Assembly: GCA_945861305.1 (NCBI GenBank) | Contig: CAMATW010000003.1 | Location: 1 to 64,000, forward strand | DNA: 64,000 nt | Direction: 5' to 3' | DNA from: Bordetella parapertussis | GTDB lineage: Bacteria > Pseudomonadota > Gammaproteobacteria > Burkholderiales > Burkholderiaceae_C | In this document: positions 1 through 9,060 of the stretch, piece by piece | Numbering within the stretch: position 1 is the first letter of the stretch | How the letters are laid out: each line of letters opens with the position of its first letter | Notes under the pieces: generated by a model | The model's input: the letters and a program-made list of their open reading frames with translations, nothing else | What the model was told of the DNA's origin: nothing | The model's database searches: none | Made by a program: the position numbers and the translations under genes

Positions 1-447
1 AAACATCACGGCATCTTGAAAACGGCTGTCGGTGGCAATGGTTTCATTGATTTCGCCACCTAATAAGTACATACGGGCGAATTCACCCCCATCAAACAAA
101 GACGACAAAGCCAGAATCAAGCAAAACAACATGGCGTAGCAAAAGCCAATCAGCAGCAAGCGTTGGGACTGAAGAGGACCTTCACGAAAGCCAATGAACA
201 GAACGGAGGGCATGGGGAATTTGCCAAGCACAGCTTCACGAGACGCTGCCATCAAACCCAGCGACATCGTTGGCAAAAGGATTAAGCCGGCAAATGCCCC
301 GACATAAGGCAGCAAAGAGGTCAGGGATATCAAACCCAGAAAAATAAAAAACAAACCACTCAGCGCCAAGGGTTGGCGCCAAAACGTGCGAATGCCCTCC
401 TTGACCCAAGCCACGCCAGTACGCGCAGTAACAATTTGAAGCTTCAT
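1..447 (-). CDS. BPSS1780-family membrane protein, C-terminus cut by window edge
   Basis: This reading frame is open from an ATG at 447 to the left edge, so only the first 149 residues are visible. They begin MKLQIVTARTGVAWVKEG and then show hydrophobic segments (about residues 28-65 and 98-117) separated by short polar loops, as in an integral inner-membrane protein. The opening (a short amphipathic stretch with VKEG followed by FWRQPLAL) is what I recall of the BPSS1780-type membrane proteins common in Burkholderiales; their function is unknown. It sits 3 bases downstream of the homoserine kinase stop on the same strand, so the two are probably co-transcribed. Family assignment is from memory of the motif. 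Confidence 0.65.
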   Translation of the reverse strand, partial: MKLQIVTARTGVAWVKEGIRTFWRQPLALSGLFFIFLGLISLTSLLPYVGAFAGLILLPTMSLGLMAASREAVLGKFPMPSVLFIGFREGPLQSQRLLLIGFCYAMLFCLILALSSLFDGGEFARMYLLGGEINETIATDSRFQDAVMF

Positions 448-450
448 AGG

Positions 451-1401
451 TCAGAGTGTGACAGGGTTGTGTAAACGCTCAAGCAGCACGCGTTCAAAAT
501 GCCCAGGGTCATGGGCTTGCAGCAGGCTGGCCTCTCGGGGCAAATGAAAATCCCACAGACGGGAAATCCAAAAACGCAAGGCTGCAGCACGCAGCATGGG
601 GTTGAAAAGCGCTCTCTCTGCGCCAGACAGAGGACGAACTTCTTCATAGCCCTCAAGCATGGCTATCAATCGATCTGCATCAAAGACACCGCTTGCCAAA
701 TCGATGCACCAGTCGTTCAAGCACACGCCTAAATCAAACAACCAGCTGTCGAAGCCTGCAAAATAAAAATCAAAAACCCCACTTAACTGATCGTTAACAA
801 ACATCACATTATTGCGAAAGGCATCAGCATGGACAGCGCCTTTGGGCAAAGCCGTGTAAGCAAAAGATGATTGAACATGGTTTTGAAAAGCCAACTCATG
901 TTGCAAGGTCGTCGCTTGCGCCCCGCTTAGAAAGGGGAGAATGGTTGGAACGGTTTGGTTCCACCACGCAAGGCCGCGCAAATTGGGTTGTTGATGCTCG
1001 TAACTGCTCGCAGCAAGATGCATCTGCGCCAAGCTTGCACCCATGGCGTGGCAATGCGAAGGGCTGGGATCGAGTTGCGAGCTGCCTGCCAAGCGATTGA
1101 CAACAGTTGCTGGTTTGCCACCCACGCTTAGCAATATTTCACCTTGGACATTGACTTGGGGCGCTGGCACGGCAATGCCTTGGTCCGCCAGATGCTTCAT
1201 CAAATGTAAATAAAAGGGGAGTTGCTCACGGGTCAGTCGCTCGAACAAGGTCAGTACATACGCGCCTTGGTCGGTGGTCAAAAAATAGTTGGTGTTTTCA
1301 ATTCCGCTGCTGATGCCTTCCAACGATACCAATTCGCCGAGGGACAGATCTGCCAATAAATCACGGGCTTGCTGCTCAGAAACTTCGGTGAAAACGGCCA
1401 T
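451..1401 (-). CDS. thrB: Homoserine kinase, ThrB type II
   Basis: A 316-residue protein of the aminoglycoside-phosphotransferase-like homoserine kinases, which phosphorylate L-homoserine with ATP in threonine synthesis. The N-terminus (MAVFTEVSEQQARDLL) and the GISSGIENTNYFL glycine/asparagine loop near residue 30 are typical. The catalytic loop HADAFRNNVMF near residue 190 and the following FDFYFAG segment supply the expected kinase Asp/Asn metal and catalytic residues. Length matches the family. It starts divergently from polA, with 60 bases between the two start codons, and is followed by the small membrane-protein gene, so it heads that short operon. Confidence 0.95.
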   Translation of the reverse strand: MAVFTEVSEQQARDLLADLSLGELVSLEGISSGIENTNYFLTTDQGAYVLTLFERLTREQLPFYLHLMKHLADQGIAVPAPQVNVQGEILLSVGGKPATVVNRLAGSSQLDPSPSHCHAMGASLAQMHLAASSYEHQQPNLRGLAWWNQTVPTILPFLSGAQATTLQHELAFQNHVQSSFAYTALPKGAVHADAFRNNVMFVNDQLSGVFDFYFAGFDSWLFDLGVCLNDWCIDLASGVFDADRLIAMLEGYEEVRPLSGAERALFNPMLRAAALRFWISRLWDFHLPREASLLQAHDPGHFERVLLERLHNPVTL

Positions 1402-1461
1402 GGTGGATTAAGTAGAGCAGCTGCTGGGAGAAGATGGCGGATTGTAGGCACAATCCTTCCC

Positions 1462-4254
1462 ATGCAAGACACACCCACCCTGTTGCTGGTTGACGGTTCC
1501 AGCTATTTGTACCGCGCTTTCCACGCCATGCCCGATTTGCGGGTGGACCGTAACGATCCGAACAGCCAAGCCACTGGCGCGATTCGCGGCATGGTCAATA
1601 TGCTGCAAAGCCTGCGCCGCGAATACCCCAGCCACCATGCGGTGTGCGTGTTCGACGCCAAAGGCCCCACCTTCCGCGACGACATCTACCCCCAGTACAA
1701 AGCCACGCGCTCGCCCATGCCCGACGATTTGCGCAGCCAAATCGAGCCCATCCACCGCTTGGTGCGGCTGATGGGCTGGCCACTCTTGGATGTGCCCGGG
1801 GTCGAGGCCGACGATGTGATTGCCACCTTGGCCCACATGGCCAGCACCCAAGGCATGAGCGTGGTGGTCTCCAGTGGCGACAAAGATTTGAGCCAGTTGG
1901 TGAACGAGCGCATCACCATCATCGACACCATGAATGGCAAAAAACGCGATGTGGCCGGCGTGACCGACGAGTTTGGTGTACCACCCTCGCTGATGATTGA
2001 TTACCAAACTTTGGTGGGTGACACGGTGGACAACGTCCCCGGCGTAGCCAAGGTTGGCCCCAAAACCGCGGCCAAGTGGCTCATGGAATACGGCTCGTTG
2101 GAAGCTCTGATGGCGCGAGCTGACGAGATCAAAGGCGTGGCCGGTGAAAACCTGCGCCAAGCGCGGGATTGGCTGCCCACCGGCAGACAACTCGTCACCA
2201 TGAAAACCGATTGCGATTTGAGCGCCCATGTTGCGGGCCTGCCTACGTTGGATGGCGTGGTCATGCAAGCGCCCGACCAAGCTGGGTTGATTGATTTTTA
2301 CAAGCAATACGGATTCAAAGGCTTGGTCACTTCACTGGAAGCAGGTGAGGGTGCTGAGCCTTCTGCCAAAGCCGCCCGTGTCCCACTGATCGAATCGGGC
2401 GTGGGCGAAGTGGGTGTGTTGTTCGATGCACCCGCACCCGCGGTAAGCGCCGAGGTGCATTACGACTCCGTGCTCGGTTGGGACAGCTTTGACGCATGGC
2501 TGCAAAAGATAGAAGCCGCCGATTTGGTCGCCTTGGACACCGAAACCACCTCGCTGGTGGAGATGCAAGCGCAGATTGTGGGCATCAGCGTGTGCATCAC
2601 GCCAGGTGAGGCCGCTTACATCCCCTTGGGCCACAACGCCGCCGATGCACCCACGCAATTGCCCCTGAATGAAGTGCTGGCCAAGCTCAAACCGTGGTTG
2701 GAGAACCCGGCGAAACACAAGCTGGGACAGCATGTGAAGTACGACCGCCATGTGTTGGCCAACCATGGCATCGAGGTGCAGGGTTATGTGCACGACACCA
2801 TGCTGCAAAGCTATGTGCTTGAGGTCCACAAACCCCATGGTTTGGAGAGCTTGGCCGATCGGCACTTGGGTCGCAAAGGCTTGTCTTTTGAAGACCTGTG
2901 CGGCAAAGGCGTGCACCAAATTTCATTTTCCCAAGTCGATGTGGCCAAAGCTTCGCACTATGCCTGTGAAGACGCCGACTTCACCTTGGCCGTTCACCAG
3001 CGGCTGTGGCCCCTCTTGCAAGCCGATGACAAGCTAAGGTTCATTTACCAGTTGGAGATCGACAGCAGCGAGGCGCTATACCGCATCGAGCGCAATGGCG
3101 TGTTGATTGACGCGCCCACCTTGGCCGCGCAAAGCCACAGCTTGGGCCAGCGCATCATGCAGCTCGAGCAAGACGCTTACGCCATCGCCGGTCAACCTTT
3201 TAATTTGGCGTCTCCCAAGCAATTAGGCGAAATATTTTTCGACAAACTCGGTTTACCGGTCATCAAAAAAACCGCCACCGGTGCGCGCAGTACCGACGAA
3301 GAGGTGTTGGAAAAACTGGCCGACGACTACCCGCTGCCCGCCAAAATTTTGGAGCACCGATCTCTGTCCAAACTCAAAGGCACGTACACCGACAAACTCG
3401 CGCAATTGGCGCAACCGCGCACCGGCCGCGTTCACACCCATTACGCGCAAGCCGTGGCGGTGACGGGGCGTTTGTCCAGCAACGACCCGAATTTACAAAA
3501 CATCCCCATCCGCACCCCCGAGGGGCGCAAAGTGCGCGAGGCTTTTGTGGCGCCTGCGGGCAGCGTGATTGCCAGTGCCGACTACAGCCAAATCGAGTTG
3601 CGCATCATGGCCCACATCAGCGACGACCCGGCCTTGCTCAAAGCCTTCCACGAAGGCTTGGATGTGCACAAAGCCACGGCCGCCGAGGTGTTTGGCTTGA
3701 CGCCTGACACGGTGAGCAGCGAGCAGCGCCGCTATGCCAAGGTCATCAACTTCGGTTTGATTTACGGCATGAGTGCGTTTGGTTTGGCCAAGGCGCTGGG
3801 CATCGACAACACCGCTGCAAAAAATTACATCGAGCGTTACTTCCAGCGTTTTGCGGGTGTCAAGCGCTACATGGACGACACCCGTGCCCAAGCCAAAGCC
3901 CAGGGCTATGTGGAAACGGTATTTGGCAGGCGTTTGTATTTGCCCGAAATAAATTCACCCAACGGACCGCGACGCGGTGGCGCCGAGCGTGCCGCCATCA
4001 ACGCGCCCATGCAAGGCACAGCGGCCGACCTGATCAAGCTCAGCATGGTCAAGGTGCAGCAGGTGTTGGACCAAGAAAAACGCGGTACCCGCATGATCAT
4101 GCAGGTACACGACGAGTTGGTGTTCCAGGTGCCGGAGTCAGAAATCGATTGGCTCAAAACCGAGGTGCCGCGCATCATGGCCAGCGTCGCTGAGCTGAAA
4201 GTGCCCTTGCTCGCCGAGGTGGGGGTGGGCGCCAACTGGGACCAGGCGCATTGA
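1462..4254 (+). CDS. polA: DNA polymerase I
   Basis: A 930-residue family A DNA polymerase for Okazaki fragment maturation and repair synthesis. Three domains are visible in order: the 5'-3' exonuclease (LLLVDGSSYLYRAFHA at the N-terminus, then the acidic EADDVIA and SGDKDL motifs), the 3'-5' exonuclease with an intact first acidic motif (VALDTETTSL, about residue 355), and the polymerase domain with motif A (DYSQIELRIMAH), motif B (RRYAKVINFGLIYGMS) and motif C (QVHDELVF). The open frame extends to 1369, but the ATG at 1462 begins exactly at the conserved N-terminus, so the upstream 31 codons are discarded. It is transcribed away from thrB and converges on the transglycosylase gene 4 bases beyond its stop. 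Confidence 0.97.
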   Translation: MQDTPTLLLVDGSSYLYRAFHAMPDLRVDRNDPNSQATGAIRGMVNMLQSLRREYPSHHAVCVFDAKGPTFRDDIYPQYKATRSPMPDDLRSQIEPIHRLVRLMGWPLLDVPGVEADDVIATLAHMASTQGMSVVVSSGDKDLSQLVNERITIIDTMNGKKRDVAGVTDEFGVPPSLMIDYQTLVGDTVDNVPGVAKVGPKTAAKWLMEYGSLEALMARADEIKGVAGENLRQARDWLPTGRQLVTMKTDCDLSAHVAGLPTLDGVVMQAPDQAGLIDFYKQYGFKGLVTSLEAGEGAEPSAKAARVPLIESGVGEVGVLFDAPAPAVSAEVHYDSVLGWDSFDAWLQKIEAADLVALDTETTSLVEMQAQIVGISVCITPGEAAYIPLGHNAADAPTQLPLNEVLAKLKPWLENPAKHKLGQHVKYDRHVLANHGIEVQGYVHDTMLQSYVLEVHKPHGLESLADRHLGRKGLSFEDLCGKGVHQISFSQVDVAKASHYACEDADFTLAVHQRLWPLLQADDKLRFIYQLEIDSSEALYRIERNGVLIDAPTLAAQSHSLGQRIMQLEQDAYAIAGQPFNLASPKQLGEIFFDKLGLPVIKKTATGARSTDEEVLEKLADDYPLPAKILEHRSLSKLKGTYTDKLAQLAQPRTGRVHTHYAQAVAVTGRLSSNDPNLQNIPIRTPEGRKVREAFVAPAGSVIASADYSQIELRIMAHISDDPALLKAFHEGLDVHKATAAEVFGLTPDTVSSEQRRYAKVINFGLIYGMSAFGLAKALGIDNTAAKNYIERYFQRFAGVKRYMDDTRAQAKAQGYVETVFGRRLYLPEINSPNGPRRGGAERAAINAPMQGTAADLIKLSMVKVQQVLDQEKRGTRMIMQVHDELVFQVPESEIDWLKTEVPRIMASVAELKVPLLAEVGVGANWDQAH

Positions 4255-4258
4255 AGTC

Positions 4259-4792
4259 TTAACGTGCTAACGGTGGCACCACCATGGCGATATTTTGGAT
4301 AGCCCCGCTTCTGACCATTTCGTTATAGACCAGTACTTGGTAACGGAAATTTTTGTCGGGTGTAACGGAGTGGTAAGCGGCAATGCCAAACCAGTTAAGG
4401 CCATGCCGCGAAATCTGTTTGCGCAACAACCAAGCGCCCACATAGGTATTGACACAGCCATCCATCAAATGGCTTTCATGAATGCCATGGTTTTGCAACA
4501 CGGGCAGGTGAATAGAGTTGATTTGGGCGACGCCAATGTCGCGTGTGCCGTTCATGTTGACATTGATGGCCTTGGGGTTGAGTCGGCTTTCCACCACCAA
4601 GATGGCTCTTAACAAATAGGGGTTGACGCCGTGGTACTGCGCAGCGCCCACAATGCATTTGTTCAGCGGTTTTGAGCCATTGGGCGAACCGGATGTGGCC
4701 ATTGCGCCAGTCATGCCGCAAGCTAAAAGCAAACAACATACAGTCAGTCTCAGAAAATTTGCAACGCCGAAAATGAATGATAAATTCATCAT
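4259..4792 (-). CDS. Secreted lytic transglycosylase (SLT domain)
   Basis: A 177-residue exported protein. Residues 1-33 form a signal peptide (hydrophobic LRLTVCCLLLACGMTGAMA, with cleavage likely after AMA). The rest is a compact SLT domain: the catalytic glutamate in LLRAILVVESRLNP, the DIGVAQIN motif, and the later WFGIAAYHSVTP segment. Such enzymes cleave the peptidoglycan beta-1,4 bond to 1,6-anhydromuramic acid. Its small size and lack of other domains resemble the VirB1/IpgF-type transglycosylases that open the wall for envelope machines, but no pilus or secretion genes are adjacent. It is monocistronic and convergent with polA. Confidence 0.85.
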   Translation of the reverse strand: MMNLSFIFGVANFLRLTVCCLLLACGMTGAMATSGSPNGSKPLNKCIVGAAQYHGVNPYLLRAILVVESRLNPKAINVNMNGTRDIGVAQINSIHLPVLQNHGIHESHLMDGCVNTYVGAWLLRKQISRHGLNWFGIAAYHSVTPDKNFRYQVLVYNEMVRSGAIQNIAMVVPPLAR

Positions 4793-4867
4793 TAAATCCT
4801 ATAAAAACAATACTTAAAGTTACTTTAATTGATTTTTAGATAAAAAGTGAATACCTAGATACCTGTT

Positions 4868-4899
4868 TTTTGTGAAATTTGCTAAATTACGACACAAAA
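4868..4899. repeat. 7-bp inverted repeat TTTTGTG-N18-CACAAAA upstream of ZIP gene
   Basis: The left arm is at 4868-4874 and the right arm at 4893-4899, in the AT-rich 170-base spacer between the divergently transcribed transglycosylase and ZIP transporter genes. The 18-base spacer places the arms about two helical turns apart, as expected of a dimeric repressor site. No cognate regulator is identifiable. Confidence 0.3.
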
Positions 4900-4962
4900 G
4901 TGCTTTAAATCCAAAAAATAGACGCAGGGGTGTGTCTCAGGACGGGGCGCATAATTGCAGAC

Positions 4963-5766
4963 ATGACGCTCACGTTTTGGACCATCATGGCGGGAACCTT
5001 GTTCGCCGGCGTAGGCAGTGTTTTGTTGGCGGCTCTGTTGGCGCGGGCTTTGATGGCCCGCTTTACACAGCATTTGCTCAGCCTTGCCGCAGGCGCCTTG
5101 TTGGCGACAGCGTTTTTGCATTTATTGCCTGAGGCTTTCGAGTCCGACACGGCACCCCATAGCTTGTTTTTGACTCTGCTTTTGGGCTTGGTCTTCTTCT
5201 TTCTTTTGGACAAGGCTGAGTTATGGCACCACGGCCATGAGCATGGACAGGCTCACCATGGGCCCCATGATCACGAGAACAACGATTCACATGAGCACCC
5301 ATCTGCAGAAGGTTTGACAGGCAGTTGGGCGGTACTGACGGGCGACAGCGTACATGCCTTTGGCGATGGGGTATTGGTGGCGGCGGCTTTCATGACCAAT
5401 TTCAGTCTGGGTGTAGCGGCGTCGGTGGCGGTGCTGGCGCATGAAATTCCTCACCATATGGGGGACTTGGCTGTCTTGCAACGCGGCTTAGGTCAGGGGC
5501 GTAGTGCTTTATTGAAGCTGTGTTTGGCCGGTGGCGTGACGGTAGTGGGCGGCATGGCAGGCTTTTTCCTGATTGAAGGTCACGAAGCTTGGCTGCCGTT
5601 TTTGTTGGTGATCGCCAGCAGCAGTTATGTGTATGTCGCCTTGGCCGACTTGATACCCCAGTTGCAAAAAAGACTGTCAGCAGCAGAGACTGGGATGCAA
5701 GTACTTTGGTTGTTTGCAGGCATTGCCATGGTGACTGCTGCGGTGCAGTGGATGCACGGACATTAA
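4963..5766 (+). CDS. ZIP-family divalent metal transporter
   Basis: A 267-residue polytopic membrane protein of the ZIP family, importing zinc or related divalent metals. It shows the ZIP pattern of eight hydrophobic segments. A histidine-rich cytoplasmic loop after the third segment (residues about 88-115, HHGHEHGQAHHGPHDHEN) and the conserved metal site HEIPHHMGDLAVL in segment 5 are both present. An intact upstream frame exists, but the ATG at 4963 begins at the hydrophobic first helix (MTLTFWTIMAGTLFAG) and is preferred. It converges on the sulfurtransferase gene 5 bases downstream. Confidence 0.9.
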   Translation: MTLTFWTIMAGTLFAGVGSVLLAALLARALMARFTQHLLSLAAGALLATAFLHLLPEAFESDTAPHSLFLTLLLGLVFFFLLDKAELWHHGHEHGQAHHGPHDHENNDSHEHPSAEGLTGSWAVLTGDSVHAFGDGVLVAAAFMTNFSLGVAASVAVLAHEIPHHMGDLAVLQRGLGQGRSALLKLCLAGGVTVVGGMAGFFLIEGHEAWLPFLLVIASSSYVYVALADLIPQLQKRLSAAETGMQVLWLFAGIAMVTAAVQWMHGH

Positions 5767-5771
5767 GCCTT

Positions 5772-6614
5772 TTAGCCCTGTGCGCAGGGCAGGCCTGGTG
5801 TGTTGCACCATTCGCTCCAACTGCCTGCATAAAGTGCTGTTCTACCCAGTCCAGCAACTTCCATGGCCAACACATTGGGGACAGCGCTGATGCCGCTGCC
5901 GCAGTGGTGCACCACGCTGCTGGCGTCGCGACCGTTGAGCAGGTCCTTAAACTCGGCGCCTAATTCAGCTGGGCTTTTCATGAAGCCTTGCGGGTTGAGA
6001 TTGGTATTGAAAGGGCGATTCAGAGCGCCAGGTATATGGCCCGCTACTGGGTCGAAAGGCTCGGTTTCCCCTTTGTACCTTGCAGGCGCTCGCGCATCCA
6101 CAATGGTTTGCGCAGGACGACCTAAATCTGCCAAGACTTCAGCTGTGTGTTTCAACACCACCAAAGGCTCACGCAAAGGAAATGTCGCAGATGCCACGGG
6201 CAAAGCAGGACCGCTGGACACGCTGCCACCTGCTGCTACCCACGCTTGCAGGCCGCCATCGAGCACTGCCACCGCCTCGTGGCCGCACCACTTGAGCATC
6301 CACCACAAACGGCCGCAATAGTTCATGGCTTGACGGTCATAGACCACCACTTGGGTGTTTTCGCTGATGCCACAAGCGCCTAGCCACTGCGCAAAGTGTT
6401 CGCGTGAGGGCAGGGGATGTCTGCCGCCGTTGACCGCCAAGGCTTTGTCATGCGTCGCTAAATCAGTATTGATGTCAGCGAACAAAGCGCCAGCAATGTG
6501 TTCTTCTTCGAATTGCTGGCGGCCTGCCTCGAGTTTGGCCAAGTCGGCGCTGCAATCAATGACCACGGCCGAATTGGACTTCAACGCTTCAACAGAAATC
6601 AGGGTGGTGTACAT
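5772..6614 (-). CDS. sseA: Thiosulfate/3-mercaptopyruvate sulfurtransferase (tandem rhodanese)
   Basis: A 280-residue two-domain rhodanese. The inactive N-terminal domain carries the family markers HIAGALFADI and DRQAMNYCGRLWWMLKWCGH; the C-terminal domain has the active-site loop HHCGSGISAV, with the catalytic cysteine near residue 243. The CGSG(I/V)(S/T)A form is typical of 3-mercaptopyruvate sulfurtransferases rather than classical thiosulfate rhodaneses. The enzyme transfers sulfane sulfur to thiols or cyanide in the cytoplasm. It lies 3 bases downstream of the EamA transporter gene on the same strand and is probably its operon partner. Confidence 0.9.
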   Translation of the reverse strand: MYTTLISVEALKSNSAVVIDCSADLAKLEAGRQQFEEEHIAGALFADINTDLATHDKALAVNGGRHPLPSREHFAQWLGACGISENTQVVVYDRQAMNYCGRLWWMLKWCGHEAVAVLDGGLQAWVAAGGSVSSGPALPVASATFPLREPLVVLKHTAEVLADLGRPAQTIVDARAPARYKGETEPFDPVAGHIPGALNRPFNTNLNPQGFMKSPAELGAEFKDLLNGRDASSVVHHCGSGISAVPNVLAMEVAGLGRTALYAGSWSEWCNTPGLPCAQG

Positions 6615-6617
6615 GGT

Positions 6618-7514
6618 TCAGTGATCCTCTGCGGGTGAGTCGGGAGCCGCGCGGGTGCGCAGCACGGTGGAGGCGATACCACTGGCAATGATGAGCCACA
6701 TGCCCAACCAACCGATGGTGGGCAATTGTTCCTCAAACAAAAAAACGCCGTACAGGGCAGCAAACACAATGCCAGCGTATTGCAAATTGGCGACCACCAA
6801 GGTTGCACCCCGCGAGTAGGCGCGGGTGAGACACATTTGCCCCAGCGAGGCCAACACCCCGATGGGCAAAAGCCACACCGCATGGTCCCAGTTCCAAGGC
6901 GACACGCCGTAAATCAACATACCTGCGCCACCGGCCAAACTGGTGCCCAGCGCGAAATAAAATACCACCCGAACCACGGGTTCGCCTGCCCGCCCCAGTG
7001 CCATCACATGCATATAGGCAAACGCGGACACAAAGCCTGACATCAAGCCCACCAAGCCAGCAAACATTTGGTCTTGCTCGATGGTGGGGCGCAGCATCAT
7101 CACCACACCGACAAAACCACTGAGCACCGCCAACACCAACGGGCCTTGGCGGCGCATGTCCACGCTTGTGCCAGTTAGGGTGCCCATCAAGGTGCCGCCC
7201 ACCAAAAAAGCGGCAATCCACACACTGCTCATGTAGTTGAGCGTCATGGCGGTGGCCAATGGCAATTTGCCTAGGGCATAAAACCATGCACCCAACGAAA
7301 ACACCCCCACCACATTACGCCAAAAATGCATCAATGGGACGGGCGTGTGAAGTGGGGTACCAGTAAAACGGGCGTACAAACCCATCATCAAAAGGCTGAT
7401 GATGCCTCGGTAAAACACCAGTTCAGAGGCGTGGAAATAAGCGGAGGCGAATTTGACGCAAACCCCCATGCTGGCCAGAAATACGGAGGCCAGCAGCATC
7501 CAAAGCGCTTGCAT
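6618..7514 (-). CDS. EamA/DMT-family transporter
   Basis: A 298-residue membrane protein with about ten hydrophobic helices arranged as two EamA repeats (residues about 5-140 and 150-285). This is the drug/metabolite transporter fold; substrates range widely and cannot be predicted here. ELVFYRGIISLLMMG and the GTLTGT loop in repeat 1 are typical. Its ATG abuts the stop of the Rieske oxygenase gene upstream (no spacer), and the sulfurtransferase follows after 3 bases, so three genes appear to form one - strand operon. Confidence 0.85.
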   Translation of the reverse strand: MQALWMLLASVFLASMGVCVKFASAYFHASELVFYRGIISLLMMGLYARFTGTPLHTPVPLMHFWRNVVGVFSLGAWFYALGKLPLATAMTLNYMSSVWIAAFLVGGTLMGTLTGTSVDMRRQGPLVLAVLSGFVGVVMMLRPTIEQDQMFAGLVGLMSGFVSAFAYMHVMALGRAGEPVVRVVFYFALGTSLAGGAGMLIYGVSPWNWDHAVWLLPIGVLASLGQMCLTRAYSRGATLVVANLQYAGIVFAALYGVFLFEEQLPTIGWLGMWLIIASGIASTVLRTRAAPDSPAEDH

Positions 7515-8639
7515 TTATATAAGGGTATCCATTCTGCGGCGGTACCACTCGTGGAAATGCTGCATACCGTCTTCCATGGGGCTTTGGTAGGGTCCCACTT
7601 GATTCTCGCCGCGTTGCATCAATGCCAAGCGGCCTTGGTCCATGCGCTCAGCGATTTCATCGTCTTCCACACAGGTTTCCATGTAGGCCGCGCGTTGCGC
7701 TTCTACAAAACCTCGTTCGAAAGCGACGATTTCCTCGGGGTAGAAGAACTCCACCACGTTCATGGTTTTGCGCGGACCCATGGGGTGCAAAGTGGATACG
7801 GTGAGCACATGGGGGTACCACTCCACCATGATGTGGGGGTAGTAGGTCAGCCATATCGCGCCATGTTGGGGTACAGAGCCTTGGTTGTAGTGCAGCAGGG
7901 CGTTGTGCCAGCGCTCATAAATAGGGCTGCCAGCTTTACCTAAGCGGTTGGCGACTCCCACAGTCTGCACCGAATACTCGTCTTTCAGTTCCCATTGCAA
8001 ATCATCGCAGGTGACAAAGTTTCCAAGCCCTGGGTGAAAGGGGCCAACGTGGTAGTCCTCGAGGTAGACCTCAATGAAGGTTTTCCAGTTGTAGTTGCAA
8101 ACATGCATTTCGACATGGTCAAGTGCATAGCCGGTGAAGTCGAGTTGGTTGCGTGGTCCCATGCCAGCCAAGTCGGCCAGCACATCACGGCCGTTGGCTT
8201 CGAAGAGCAAACCATTCCATTCTTGTAGCGGGTAGTTTTGCAGGTTCAGGCAAGGGTCTTGCTGAAAATGCGGCGCACCTATCAGTTGACCTTGTCCTGA
8301 ATACGTCCAGCGGTGAAGCGGGCAAACCACATTCCCGCTCATACTAAGTGCAGGGTCGTTCAGGTTGCCTCTTCCTTTGAGCATCACGGCTTGGCGGTGG
8401 CGGCAAACATTGGAGATCAGCTGTATGCCTTGTGGGGTGTGCACCAAGGCACGCCCCTCGTTTTCATGGGCGAGCGCATGAAAATCGCCTACCTGTGGCA
8501 CGGAAAGCGAATGGCCGACATAACGCGGACCACGCTTAAAAAGTTGCTCAATTTCACGCTGGTACAACGCGTCATCGAAATAGCTTGAAACTGGAAGTTG
8601 GCCAGAGGCCTGCTGCAGTTGAAGACTTAAATCAGACAT
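7515..8639 (-). CDS. Rieske non-heme iron oxygenase, alpha-subunit type
   Basis: A 374-residue oxygenase of the aromatic-ring-hydroxylating family. The N-terminal Rieske domain has both cluster motifs (SNVCRHRQAVM and CPLHRWTYSGQGQL, about residues 78-112). The C-terminal catalytic domain has the mononuclear iron motif EVYLEDYHVGPFHPGL with the two histidine ligands near residue 200. Cys/His ligands are intact. No ferredoxin, reductase or beta subunit is adjacent, so its electron donor is encoded elsewhere and its substrate is unknown. It is the first gene of the three-gene - strand unit and is divergent from xseB. Confidence 0.85.
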   Translation of the reverse strand: MSDLSLQLQQASGQLPVSSYFDDALYQREIEQLFKRGPRYVGHSLSVPQVGDFHALAHENEGRALVHTPQGIQLISNVCRHRQAVMLKGRGNLNDPALSMSGNVVCPLHRWTYSGQGQLIGAPHFQQDPCLNLQNYPLQEWNGLLFEANGRDVLADLAGMGPRNQLDFTGYALDHVEMHVCNYNWKTFIEVYLEDYHVGPFHPGLGNFVTCDDLQWELKDEYSVQTVGVANRLGKAGSPIYERWHNALLHYNQGSVPQHGAIWLTYYPHIMVEWYPHVLTVSTLHPMGPRKTMNVVEFFYPEEIVAFERGFVEAQRAAYMETCVEDDEIAERMDQGRLALMQRGENQVGPYQSPMEDGMQHFHEWYRRRMDTLI

Positions 8640-8750
8640 GGGCGACCTGACCTAAAGACTCCCCACAGGGAGAATGACTGAAAAACTGGGGGGTACCCCA
8701 GGCGGAAGCGGATTGTAGCCTCGACTTTTAGCAATATTTACAATTTTTCA

Positions 8751-8784
8751 AGATTAAATCGCCCGCCTACAATGGTTTTAATCT
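8751..8784. promoter_or_regulatory. 8-bp inverted repeat AGATTAAA-N18-TTTAATCT before xseB
   Basis: Perfect arms at 8751-8758 and 8777-8784 end 18 bases before the xseB start codon, in the divergent spacer shared with the oxygenase operon. The arrangement fits an operator or overlaps the xseB promoter; nothing identifies the protein that would bind it. Confidence 0.3.
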
Positions 8785-8802
8785 TATTAAATACAGTGTG
8801 GC

Positions 8803-9060
8803 ATGACCAAAACCAAACCCTCTTCACCGCCTGACGCTTCTGTGCAAGCCCTTCCCGAAAGCTATGAAGCAGGTTTGAAGGAACTCGAAGGCTTGGTAGC
8901 CCAGATGGAGTCGGGGCAATTGCCTTTGGCGCAATTGCTGCAAACCTACCAGCGCGGTGCTTTTTTGTTGAACCATTGCCGTGCACAACTGCAAGCGGTG
9001 GAAGAACAGATCAAAGTTTTGGAAGCAGGTACCTTGAAACAATGGAGTGGCAGCGAATGA
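8803..9060 (+). CDS. xseB: Exodeoxyribonuclease VII small subunit
   Basis: An 85-residue protein with the XseB signature [34 protein letters not shown] split between two predicted helices (residues about 20-70). XseB forms the coiled-coil legs that activate the XseA nuclease, which degrades single-stranded DNA. xseA is not in the window. Its TGA overlaps the ispA start in an ATGA junction at 9057-9060, the xseB-ispA pairing common in proteobacteria, which supports translational coupling. Confidence 0.93.
   Translation: MTKTKPSSPPDASVQALPESYEAGLKELEGLVAQMESGQLPLAQLLQTYQRGAFLLNHCRAQLQAVEEQIKVLEAGTLKQWSGSE

Noticed and set aside
1408..2307. 299-codon antisense frame opposite polA
   Set aside because: Shadow of the polA 5'-3' exonuclease region; His/Gly/Ala-rich composition with no domain.
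5775..5790. GCCCTG-TGCG-CAGGGC hairpin at the end of the sulfurtransferase gene as a bidirectional terminator
   Set aside because: It lies within the coding 3' end and has no T-run on the + side and only a weak TAAAA on the - side; not convincing as an intrinsic terminator.
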